This document shows positions 1 through 8,300 of a stretch of 15,780 nt of DNA, in pieces. Source of the stretch: Bacteroidota bacterium (GTDB taxonomy: Bacteria > Bacteroidota > Bacteroidia > 2-12-FULL-35-15); contig JADJHE010000026.1 in NCBI GenBank assembly GCA_016707685.1, positions 1 through 15,780 of the forward strand, read 5' to 3'. The translations under genes and the position numbers were made by a program. How positions within the stretch are numbered: the first letter of the stretch is position 1; the number at the start of each line of letters is the position of its first letter. The notes beneath the pieces were generated by a model. The model was not told where the DNA came from. It saw only the letters and a list, made by a program, of their open reading frames with translations, and made no database searches.

Positions 1-59
1 AGCAAGTAAGGAAATAAAGATAAAGCAAGGTAAAGAAAGAAGAATAAAGTACAATACAA

Positions 60-103
60 GGGGGGTTAAGAGGGGGGGTTACGGGGGGGGTTTAAGGGGG
101 GGG
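60..103. repeat. Cluster of four G-tracts (telomere-like or G-quadruplex-like)
   Basis: Four runs of G lie within 44 bases: G6 at 60-65, G7 at 72-78, G8 at 83-90 and G8 at 96-103. They are separated by short spacers such as TTAAGA, TTAC and TTTAA. In such an AT-rich sequence this strong strand asymmetry is striking, and four tracts could fold into one intramolecular G-quadruplex on the + strand. The layout resembles degenerate telomere-type repeats or a mitochondrial control-region G block. Function is not shown. The flanking 1-59 is purine-rich with no gene visible. Confidence 0.75.
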
Positions 104-196
104 TTTATGTTTATAAGTAGCTGAAAATATAAGGGGTAAAATGAATAAATTGATACCTAGAAATATTAGGCTTCATAAGTGTAAAATATATTACGG

Positions 197-329
197 GGTC
201 CTGTAGTGCTTTATTATAAAAATAATATTTAGGGCAAGGCTCCCATAGGTATAGGATAGGTATTAGTTTTTTATCTTTTTTGGGGAGCCTTACCTAAATA
301 TTATTTTTATAATAAAGCACTACAGGACC
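197..329. repeat. Long near-perfect inverted repeat (hairpin)
   Basis: The left arm at 197-244, starting GGTCCTGTAGTGC, is the reverse complement of the right arm at 283-329, ending GCACTACAGGACC. The match runs over about 47 bases and is disturbed only near GGGCAAGG versus CCTTACC, by about one mismatch and one indel. The loop is 245-282. No reading frame crosses it. A palindrome this long in a non-coding region next to G-tracts would suit a replication origin, a transcription boundary or a recombination site, but none of these is demonstrated. Confidence 0.9.
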
Positions 330-335
330 TCTCAA

Positions 336-364
336 GGTGAGGAGGTCTATAGGGGTGAGGAGGT
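336..364. repeat. Short GA-rich direct repeat
   Basis: GGTGAGGAGGT occurs at 336-346 and again at 354-364, an 18-base period, just outside the right arm of the large inverted repeat. It is locally G-rich on the + strand. No function is assigned. Confidence 0.6.
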
Positions 365-384
365 TATAAGTATTAGTTATTATT

Positions 385-556
385 ATCTTTTTAATATTAG
401 TTTTTTTATTTATCTTTTTAATCTTACTTTTTTTATTTATCTTTTTAATATTAGTTTTTTTATTTATCTTTTTAATATTAGTTTTTTTATTTATTTAATA
501 TATTCGTTTTTTTATTATTAATATTAGTTTTTTTATTAATTAATATTAAGTTTTTT
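385..556. repeat. 27-bp T-rich tandem repeat
   Basis: ATCTTTTTAA recurs at exactly 27-base spacing (385, 412, 439 and 466), each time followed by a TATTAGTTTTTTTATTT-type segment. The third unit has TTAC in place of TTAG. After about 490 the array decays into shorter T7-containing units until about 556. The + strand is extremely T-rich. This is the last non-coding element before the gene at 605, and no promoter motif can be defined from sequence alone. Confidence 0.8.
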
Positions 557-604
557 CGTGATAACTGTGCTTGTTTAAAAAGCAATTTATCCTTTTAATA
601 AAAC

Positions 605-1638
605 ATGGAACATAAAAATAAAAAAAGTAAGATTAATCCCGTTATATATATCATTCTATTTATCTTAATATTACTTTTTTTAATGGTTTTAGTGAATTAT
701 TTTTATATTTTTTGACATATTAATTATTGTGATATGCAACGAGGCATTAATAACTTTATAAATATGACGAATACGTTATTTGCAGAGTTGTCATTGGTTT
801 CTACAGATAAAATTATAAATAATATGTCTAATTGGAAGATGTGTCCTTTTTTGTAGATATATTATTAACACACCCATTAAATGGTAAATCTGTAAAAATA
901 GATGCAGAGGTCATTATTTTATTAAAAACTGATGCGTATGAGATATTACAAGCAGGTAAGCCATCTCATTGACATATACAAGATTTATTCATAGAATTTT
1001 ATGGTAAGAAAGAAAAAATTATCTGTAGAACTCCAAAAGTATTTGTTGGGTGTTTTTCAGGCATAAATCCACAATTACAAAAAGGTGTTGTAGAAATAAT
1101 ACCAATAACAATAACTACATCAAAGCAAGAAATAGAGCTTTTAATATTGACTTTGTATAATGATGAGTTATATCATCTTTTGGAAGATAAAGGTTACATA
1201 GTATCAAATATATTTAAAAATAAATATATTGAAGCATATCTAACAGATTCTAATTATAAAGTTAATATGGGCTCTGTCAAAATGACCAGATGGTTATTGA
1301 TGGAAAAATTCGTTGATATTTTTAATATATTAACTAAATATGCCAGAATATACAATGTTAATGAGAGTAATTTAAAAAAAAAACTAATTTTCGGAATTTG
1401 AGAATGAGATTTGAAAAAAGAAGTAGAAAGTCGTCTAGGTTTAGTAATGGAAATTATAGAGGATAAAGAAAAAATTTCCGAAGAGTCTATTAAGAGTATT
1501 AATACGTATGATACTACTAATGTTAGTAAAGTATTACCACTAAAAGAAAAGTTTGCTTCGCAGCAGTTTAGTGAAATAGATCATAATTGAGAAAAAGCAT
1601 ATAGAGATAAAAATAATTTAAAACGTATAGGATTTTAA
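605..1638 (+). CDS. Unassigned membrane-anchored protein, read through a -1 frameshift
   Basis: I do not recognise this protein. ATG at 605 follows two in-frame TAA codons (596-601), which fixes the start. The first frame gives a Lys/Asn-rich N-terminus and one strong membrane segment (about residues 13-38), then stops at TAG 854-856. The -1 frame is closed by TAA at 829-831, opens at 832, and runs to TAA at 1636-1638, so the frame must change between 832 and 853. The only homopolymer there is T6 (847-852), set as T TTT TTG in the zero frame just before TAG. Read with one slip, the product is about 344 residues: a membrane anchor followed by a soluble domain with a Lys/Glu-rich C-terminus. 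TGA codons (for example 1399-1401) are read as Trp. tRNA-Asp follows 10 bases downstream. The coding call is firm, the joining is likely, and the function is unknown. Confidence 0.72.
847..856 (+). other. Candidate -1 frameshift site 1 (T TTT TTG TAG)
   Basis: The zero-frame codons are CCT TTT TTG TAG (845-856). The heptamer T TTT TTG fits the X XXY YYZ pattern. A slip of -1 gives TTT GTA GAT and enters the long downstream frame. The stop is the codon directly after the heptamer. Confidence 0.55.
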
Positions 1639-1648
1639 ATTATAAAAA

Positions 1649-1720
1649 GTAGAAGTAGCTTAATGGTAGAGCATTAGTCTGTCGACCTAAAAGGTATGGG
1701 TTCAAGTCCCATCTTCTGCG
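1649..1720 (+). tRNA. trnD: tRNA-Asp (GUC)
   Basis: A full cloverleaf of 72 nt. The acceptor is GTAGAAG with CTTCTGC (7 bp including one U-G), then TA at positions 8-9. The D stem is GCTT/GAGC with a GGT-type loop. The anticodon arm is TTAGT-CTGTCGA-CCTAA, giving anticodon GTC, with the inner pair T/C mismatched. The variable loop is AAGGT and the T arm is ATGGG-TTCAAGT-CCCAT. The discriminator is G (1720), as expected for Asp tRNAs. It sits between the unassigned gene and rns. Confidence 0.92.
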
Positions 1721-1982
1721 AGGTGAGTATAGTAAATTTTGATAATTTTAAGTTTTATCTGCTGCGAGTAGTAAATGTCTATGATTTAGAGAAATAATAA
1801 TGTTACAGAAATAATTTTGAAGAATGCCTTAATAAAGGTAATAATAATATAATAGATGTTGTCAACCATCAATAAACTTAAAAAAGAACATTGAGTTAAT
1901 TTTAGGTTATAATTATTTATTATTATTTGTATTAGGAAACAGCTGAGATTTCTATTTCAATGAATGAAATTTCGTATTTCAT
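1721..1982. other. Spacer between tRNA-Asp and rns
   Basis: No gene is apparent in about 260 AT-rich bases. It holds TCTGCTGCGAG near 1758-1768, which resembles the tRNA-Asp 3' end (TCTTCTGCGAG). It also has a small palindrome near 1966-1982 (TGAAATTT...TTTCA) just before the rRNA 5' end. Part of it may belong to the rRNA precursor leader. Confidence 0.5.
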
Positions 1983-3522
1983 GCAAATAAGAGTTTGATC
2001 CTAGCTTTGAGTGAATGCTATGAATATACATAACACATGCAAGTTAAATTTGAAAAAAATAGCGTATAGGTGAGTAATATATAAGAATTTTAATTTCTAA
2101 CTTAGAAATAAGAAGTATTTAATTTTTAAGAAAGTACATCTTAAAAGTGTGTGATATACTGATAAAGATATTTGTTAGTAATCGTGCTTATTAAATTTTA
2201 AGTTGTTGGTAGTAAAAAAGACTACCAAGCTCAAAATGTTTAGCTGGTTTAAGTGAATGTACAGCCACACTGGGATTGAAATAAAGCCCAATTCTTAAGA
2301 GAAACTGCAGTGAGGAATATTGGACAATGAACAAAAAGTTTGATCCAGTAATATTCAAAAAATGATGAAGGCATCTGTTGTAAAATTGTAACGTTTGTAA
2401 AAATAATGATATACAACAAACTATTAACCCCGACTAATTTCGTGCCAGCAGTCGCGGTAATACGGAAGGGGTGAGTGTTACTCATCAAAACTGGGCGTAA
2501 AGGGTACGAAGGCGGTTTATTATGTGAAAATAAAAGTCTAAAGTACAACTTTATATAATTATTTTACACACGGATAAACTTTGAGTATAGTAGAAGTGTG
2601 TTGCACTTTCAGTGGAGAGATAAAATACGTAAATATTGTAAAGACAATCAATAGGTGAAGACGACTAGCTATACTATTACTGACGCTGTAGGGCAAAAGC
2701 ATGGGTTTCGAACAGGATTAGATACCCTGGTAGTCCATGCTGTGACTTGATGAATATTATGTATTAAATAATTATTTTTGGTATATAAGTTAACGCGCAA
2801 ATATTCCGCCTGGGGACTACAATCGCAAGCTTGAAACTCAAAGGAATTGACAGAGGTTATCTCAAGCAGTGGAACATGTGGTTTAATGCGATATAAAACG
2901 TCAAATCTTACCAGTGATTGCAATTGCTAACAAGTATGTAGAAAGGAATTTCTAAAAAGAATAAAATTAATTTTATTAACTATTAGCACAGGTACTGCAT
3001 GGCTGTCGTCAGTTCGTGCCATGAGGTGTTTGGTTAATTCCCTAAACGGACACAATTCTTATATTTTATTGGTCTTATCTTTAAAAATAGGTAAGTATTT
3101 AAAATAAATGCTACGAAAGTAGAGCTATGAAATAGAGAACAAAGTCAAGTCAATATGGTCTTTATGAACTGGGCTACACACATGTTACAATAGTTATACC
3201 AATAAGAAGCAAATATGTAAATATGCGCGAATCTTTAAAGTTAACTTTAGTTCGGATTGTTCTCTGAAACTTGAGGATATGAAGTCGGAATTGCTAGTAA
3301 TCGTAAATCAGGAAGTTACGGTGAACCGTGTATAAACCTGGTACATACTGCCCGTCACGCCAAGGAAATTAGGATGAACTGAAGTAAAGATATTTGATTT
3401 TATATAAAAATTTACTTAATAAAATGTTTAAGTAAATTTTTAATAAAGTAACTTACTTTATAATTTTTATTTTAGTAACTAGGGCGAAGTCGTAACAAGG
3501 TAACTGTAGGGGAACTAAGTTC
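1983..3522 (+). rRNA. rns: Mitochondrial small-subunit rRNA, intact
   Basis: The universal 16S-type landmarks occur in order. They are AGAGTTTGATCCT (1990), CTGCAGTGAGGAATATTGG (near 2305), GTGCCAGCAGTCGCGGTAA (2442), GGATTAGATACCCTGGTAG (2716), AAACTCAAAGGAATTGACAG (2835), GCATGGCTGTCGTCAG (2997), TGCCCGTCACGCC (3349) and GAAGTCGTAACAAGGTAAC (near 3486). The order is collinear from 5' to 3' domain, with no sign of the alpha/beta split described for Tetrahymena rns. The distal part of helix 44 is a 13-bp A/T hairpin (3406-3418 with 3429-3441). Helix 45 is AACTGTAG-GGGAA-CTAAGTT, ending about 3521. No CCTCC anti-Shine-Dalgarno tail is seen. Its 3' strand is also the first unit of a minisatellite, so the exact end is uncertain. 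Confidence 0.97.
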
Positions 3523-3647
3523 ATTTTAGTTACTTTTATTTCAGTTAAGTTCATTTCAGTTAAGTTCATTTTAGTTACTTTTATTTCAGTTAAGTTCATT
3601 TCAGTTAAGTTCATTTCAGTTAAGTTCATTTTAGTCATGTTCATGGT
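3517..3647. repeat. 15-bp minisatellite fused to the rns 3' end
   Basis: Eight full 15-base units and one partial unit are present. The variants are AAGTTCATTTTAGTT (a), ACTTTTATTTCAGTT (b) and AAGTTCATTTCAGTT (c). They run in the order a-b-c-a-b-c-c-a', so a 45-base higher-order unit (3517-3561) is itself duplicated. The first AAGTT is the 3' strand of rRNA helix 45. Because the unit is a multiple of three, the reverse strand is open and would read as pentapeptide repeats, but this looks incidental. Confidence 0.92.
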
Positions 3648-3650
3648 AAG

Positions 3651-3710
3651 GCCTTCTTAATTTCTTAATAAAGGCTCAAGAAAGCTATTCTAAAATTATA
3701 TAGCTTTTCT
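3651..3710. other. Two consecutive hairpins downstream of rns
   Basis: GCCTT (3651-3655) pairs with AAGGC (3671-3675). AGAAAGCTAT (3679-3688) pairs with ATAGCTTTTCT (3700-3710) with one bulged T. They lie right after the minisatellite and could mark the rRNA 3' processing or termination region. The region to 3757 has no gene. Confidence 0.55.
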
Positions 3711-3757
3711 CAGTATCAATGCCTATAGGGTATAGAAATACATTTGTCATTTAATTT

Positions 3758-3946
3758 ATGAAAAATAATAAAAATAATAATAAAAACAATAATAAAAACA
3801 ATAATAAAAATAATAATATAAATAATAATATAAATAATAATAAAAATAATAATAAAAATAATAATAAAAATAATAATAAAAATAATGATAATTTAATAAA
3901 AGAAATAATGCAATTACAAATGCAACAAATGCAACAAAACCACTAA
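3758..3946 (+). CDS. Low-complexity Asn/Lys repeat ORF, possibly not a protein
   Basis: ATG to TAA, 62 codons. Codons 2 to about 43 are a 12-base simple repeat (AAT AAT AAT AAA, with AAC and ATA variants) that gives NNNK units. The last 18 residues are not repetitive and are Gln/Met-rich (NLIKEIMQLQMQQMQQNH). There is no family match and no membrane segment. The repeat alone could keep the frame open by chance, because AAT/AAA repeats contain no stop in this phase. The non-repeat tail argues slightly for coding. It may equally be an expanded microsatellite in a non-coding spacer. Confidence 0.25.
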   Translation: MKNNKNNNKNNNKNNNKNNNINNNINNNKNNNKNNNKNNNKNNDNLIKEIMQLQMQQMQQNH

Positions 3947-3985
3947 CGATGAAAAAAAATAAAAATTACAATCTATAGCATCATT

Positions 3986-4204
3986 ATGATGAGTGTTCCA
4001 ATATGTCATTGTATTGAACATCTATTCCTTAAGGATGAAGTAACATATAACTGTATACTGGTCTTTTGTGTTTATTATACGCAGCTTTTCATTGATCTTG
4101 CAAAAATAATAGAGGATGAAGATGATGATATATCCGTATTTTACACAATATACATGTTCGTAACGGGTATAATGTGGCTTGGATTGTTTGATAGTTTAGC
4201 ATAG
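3986..4204 (+). CDS. Short hydrophobic ORF of unknown function
   Basis: 72 codons, starting at a double ATG and ending TAG; the frame is open from 3947. Two hydrophobic stretches (about residues 22-41 and 50-70) flank an acidic EDEDDD segment, a two-pass membrane layout. No family is recognised. Codons are visibly less AT-biased than in the neighbouring genes (TGT, TGC, GTC, CTT, GGC used freely), which may mean foreign origin or no coding role. After the TAG the same frame stays open to TAA 4289-4291, so readthrough would add 28 residues. Reality as a gene is uncertain. Confidence 0.35.
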   Translation: MMSVPICHCIEHLFLKDEVTYNCILVFCVYYTQLFIDLAKIIEDEDDDISVFYTIYMFVTGIMWLGLFDSLA

Positions 4205-4262
4205 GGCTTGCAGTGATTGATCATGAGTTCAGTTAGGTTAGTTATGCTTGGCTTGAACTTAA

Positions 4263-4436
4263 ATAATAAATTATCAAATATTTTCAAGTAATGTATTACC
4301 GAATTATGTAGTATCATTAAGTGTATTATTACTGTTTTTCTTATTTATTAATTTATTAATAAATATGAAAAACATTATGATGATTACTTCTAGTTTCGTA
4401 CAGATTATTTTTAGCATTAGTAATTATTTATTATAA
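4263..4436 (+). pseudogene. Hydrophobic ORF, possibly a truncated NAD4L-like fragment
   Basis: One frame is open from 4263 to TAA 4434-4436, with no ATG near its 5' end (ATA at 4266 or 4278 could start it). It encodes two hydrophobic segments joined by INMKNIMM. This loosely recalls the TM1-loop-TM2 pattern of NuoK/NAD4L (a basic residue then N after TM1), but the conserved Glu of that family is not present and the third helix is missing. Its last codons overlap the first copy of the 110-base direct repeat. It may be a remnant cut off by the repeat, or a chance open frame. Confidence 0.25.
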
Positions 4437-4665
4437 TAAAATATAATGGTGGGATATTGTGCTCTTTATTAAAACAAATAAAACACAATTTAAAACCAAA
4501 GAGGGTCCCACCAACTAATCTTAGCATTAGTAATTATTTATTATAATAAAATATAATGGTGGGATATTGTGCTCTTTATTAAAACAAATAAAACACAATT
4601 TAAAACCAAAGAGGTTCCCATCAACTAATCTTAGCATTAGTAATTATTTATTATAATAAAATATA
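4411..4665. repeat. 110-bp direct repeat (2.3 copies) with an internal stem
   Basis: Copy 1 is 4411-4520, copy 2 is 4521-4630 and a partial copy 3 is 4631-4665. Copies 1 and 2 differ at only two positions. Each full copy can fold: TGGTGGGA pairs with TCCCACCA (4447-4454 with 4506-4513), and inside it CTCTTT pairs with AAAGAG (4462-4467 with 4498-4503). In copy 2 the right arm is TCCCATCA, where the C-to-T change keeps pairing as G-U. From 4666 to 4732 nothing else is seen. Confidence 0.93.
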
Positions 4666-4732
4666 GTTGAAGATAAAGGCATGTTCTTCTGAGGATAATG
4701 CATAATAATCTTAATTTAAATATCAAAAAAGA

Positions 4733-5233
4733 ATGGATGCGTTAGTTGTAATGTTTATTGAGTCTATGATTTATATATATAATTTAATATTGCATTTGGA
4801 TTTATATTTTTTATTTTGAAAATATTATTTTTTCGTTGATATATGTATTATGGAAGAAAATTTTCAACCAAAAATTATAAAATATATAAATTTAGGCCAT
4901 GATATAGAATTTTCTTCAAGTTTTAAAAAAGCTCAAAAGGAATTGCATATATTACATTTTATGGAAAATACCACAAAAGAACATATTTTTCTAGAATTTC
5001 ATGAGAAATATTTATATTATTTTAATATTATTTTACGTGTAGTAGAAACTTATGTAATACTGTTGCAAAAAGTTATATTTGAATACCAAGAATTTTATAA
5101 AGATCTAATTTTTTGATACGGGCATAATAAGGTATTAATAAATAAATCTTTATTAAACTCGCTGACAAGAGAAGAACTTTATTCCAACATAAATTTGGAC
5201 TTGGTATTAGATATAAAGCAAGAGCCTTTTTAA
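4733..5233 (+). CDS. Unassigned 166-residue protein
   Basis: I do not recognise this protein. The frame is open from 4715 (after TAA 4712-4714), with ATG at 4733 and TAA at 5231-5233. A later ATG at 4850 would give 127 residues. The longer form is preferred because its codons match the rest. TGA at 4816-ish and 5114-5116 must be read as Trp. The first 40 residues are hydrophobic and aromatic (one or two membrane segments, YIYNLILHLDLYFLFWKYYF). Residues about 40-85 are charged, a further hydrophobic stretch (LYYFNIILRVVETYVILL) lies near 95-113, and the C-terminus is acidic. It sits just upstream of the giant ORF on the same strand, with a gap of about 80 bases. Confidence 0.6.
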
Positions 5234-5313
5234 AAATTATCTTTATACTTTAAAAACGTGTTTTTAATCTATTAAACACTTTAGGAGGGTCAGAAACTCC
5301 TTATGATACAATA

Positions 5314-8300
5314 ATGTATATATATGGCCGTTATGACAGAGAATTAAAAGATGAGATGATTAAAAACTATTTAGTAACTTTTAATAAAAATCCGTATAAA
5401 GTTATAAGAATATTAAAAGTTCTTTATAAAAAATACGAAAGGGCAACAATTTTAAATTATGGTTTAGATTATGATATAAAAGTATCCAAATCTAGTTTTA
5501 TACAATATGATAAAATAAATAATAATATTGGTAATAATTTACAAGATGTAGATATTATTCAATATTATTTTAAAAATGATGTCCGAGAAAATAAAAGATC
5601 TTCAAATTATAGTGAAGAATTTAATGAATATTTACAAGAGGATTTGAAATTATTTCTTGCACATAATTTGGATGTTTCTAGCATTTATGCAGATGATGAA
5701 AATCGTTCAAGGTATTGAGTAAAATTAAAAATGCTATTATCATTTACCCCAAAAAAAGATGCATATAAGTTACAACTAAATAACATTTTTGGTGGTTATA
5801 CTTATTGATGAAGTTGACATCAAGATGCCTTTCATATTCATGGTGAGAAGGGTAGTGGAGGATATTCATTATTTACAGAATATGTTAAAAAAAAGCGTAC
5901 GTTAAAGCAATTGAGTAGGACTTTATGAGGTATGTATATTCCGCAAAAAAAATATACAAAGTTGAATTATGGTACATATGTAACAGTTACAACACATGGT
6001 AAATGATATAACCGTTATGGCGTAGAATTGTCATGAGATACAAAGAATAAACGCAAATATTTACAGCATATGAGCGGTGGAGAGTTTTCATGACGTTTAG
6101 AGAAAGGTTATTTCCGTAATTTTTTAATATCGGATGATCTTTGACGTGAACGTTATATATTTAATGCAAATAAGGGTGATAAAGAGTTTGTAAAACAAAT
6201 CTGACGACGAACATGAAGAGAAGCCAATAAAGGTTTTCTAACTTTTCAGCCGGAAAAAGATTATGTGTATTGAAATTTTAAATTTAATACACCAAAGGTA
6301 AAAAACATGAGTAAATGGGGTAGACATTGAATTGGTACACTATATGATTATCCTGAAATTTTCCATAATAAATATTTAAACCCAAAAAAGGTTTATGAAT
6401 ATGTTTTATCAGAAATTTTACCGTATTTGGATGTCGTTGAAAAACGTTTAGATGCTAATTCTAAGTTTGTGCGTAGTTATTTTATGCGTAAATTTTATAT
6501 TGATTCATATTTCGAAAAGGATGAAATGTGATTAAAAAGAAAGATAAATTTTAATAATATATCTTCTTCTGAGTTTTTTACAACAATTGAAAATGTAGAA
6601 GAGAATATAAACTTAAATTTTATAAATAAGAATTTTTATGGTAGACATACAATTAAAAATATTGATTTTCATGTAGGTAAAGATTTCGGATATTCTTCTA
6701 CAGAATTGCCAAAGAGTACTAAAGTATTGATGAAAAAGGTTTATATAGAAAATTTATTAACATCGTATCAAAAAGAGGAAAATCCAATAAAGAAATATAT
6801 TTATATTAAATATTTATCAAAACCAAAAATGGTAATGTTTTTCAATGTAAATAAAAGTAAATTATTTAATATAATAAAAGTAAGTTTCTTTGAATTTGTA
6901 ACAAATTATATTGAAGGTTTAAAAATTTTAATAGAAAAATTCTGTGAAAAATCTTTAGAAATAAGAGCTGTTGAAAATTATCATAATTTTTTTAAAAGAC
7001 ATAATGTATATAAAAATTTTGTAATTTTATTATATTTTTCGTTCTTTGGTTTATTATATAGCAGTATTTGTATGTTTCTAATGTTATTAATAAGAAGTAA
7101 TATGCCAAAAAATGTAATTTATGGTATTGCAAGAAAAGATAAATTAAATTGAATATCACATTTAAAAAAACAAATATTGCATGAAGTAATAATAAATGAG
7201 AATACCTCTTATAGAGATTATGGCTTACAAATAAAAATTAATCAGGATAAAATTGAAGAAAAAGTAAAGGAAAGATGAGAATATATAATATTAGGGAAAA
7301 GTTTACCATTAAGAACAAATCATAGAGCAATTATGAAAACAAAGAATACATTTAATATGGAAAATCGTTATATATATAGATGATCTATAAGATTAGGTGA
7401 TGATAATAAACCATTAACAAATAAATATGGCATATATTGAAAACAAAGTAAAATACAAAATAGTATAAGAGAAAATATAAATAAAGAATTTCGTAAAACA
7501 TATGATATTTTTTATAAAGCATTAAAGTTTGAAAAAAATTTAGAAAAATGAGAAGATAATACAAAAGTAAGATTAGATTTTGATACATGAATAAATTATT
7601 TTTTTGAACAGGGTTATATCTTTCCTACAATATTTTCACGAGTTGTAGCAATATTTTATAGAGATAGTAATTTTAATCATAATAGAAAGATATTTTGAGA
7701 AGATTCATCAGTAGATGAATTCGGTCAAATAGTCTTATATTATAAGTTATCGAAAACAATTACGAATGTATTATTTATATTTCGTTTTTTTTTTGGTATA
7801 GTTCAGACATGGTCAATATGGCATTGAAGACAAAGATTTTATCAAATGATTCACCATGGTGTAAATGCAAGATTAAGTTTAAGAGCTTTAAGAAAAAATT
7901 TAGAAAATGTGTGAAGTATCAAATGGTATGGAGATAATTTAGATTTTAATATAAATATGGTATATTCAAATTGATTGCAAATAAAAAAGCAAGTAGATGA
8001 CATAAAAAATACACAATCGGAATCTGAAAAATTAGAAAAAAAAAGAATAGAATTAGTATCAAAAATAGTAAAAAGTGTATTAAAAAAACAAAATAATATG
8101 ATAAAATTTAATCAATTTATAAATGATATACATAAAAAAAGAAAATTTGCACGTTTTGATATTAAATTAGAAAATTTAAAAAACAAGTTTAAGGTTAACT
8201 GTGGGAATATAGCTGCGGATAAAGCTGCTGCAGAACAAAAAATAATGTATGAGTTTAGACACGAAATTGAAGTTTTTAAATTAGAATTAGATATGGCAGA

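Noticed and set aside
2249..2923. Two antisense ORFs within rns
   Set aside because: They overlap highly conserved rRNA sequence and have no protein features.
1983..3522. A split (alpha/beta) small-subunit rRNA as in Tetrahymena
   Set aside because: All conserved blocks from the 5' leader motif to helix 45 occur in one collinear stretch of ordinary length. A hidden processing site cannot be excluded but nothing shows it.
3453..3644. Pentapeptide-repeat ORF on the - strand (MNLTE units)
   Set aside because: It is the antisense reading of the 15-base minisatellite and runs into the 3' end of rns. The frame is open only because the unit is a multiple of three and has no stop.
4205..4262. tRNA-like look of the G-rich stretch after TAG 4204
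   Set aside because: There is a weak AGTTCA/TGAACT stem but no T-loop, acceptor pairing or anticodon arm.
4204..4291. Frameshift joining the 3986 and 4263 ORFs
   Set aside because: It would need +1 plus TAG readthrough, there is no homopolymer at the overlap, and this does not fit the -1 pattern of the other three sites.
5143..5250. Basic ribosomal-protein-like frame (KFGLGIRYKARAFLKI) overlapping the end of the 166-residue ORF
   Set aside because: It is only about 36 codons, closed by TAA on both sides, with no start codon and no slippery run. The other frame gives equally normal codons and a longer ORF.
5225..5251. A fourth -1 site at CCT TTT TAA
   Set aside because: Slipping there adds only seven codons before another TAA, does not reach the giant ORF, and the stop is TAA rather than TAG.
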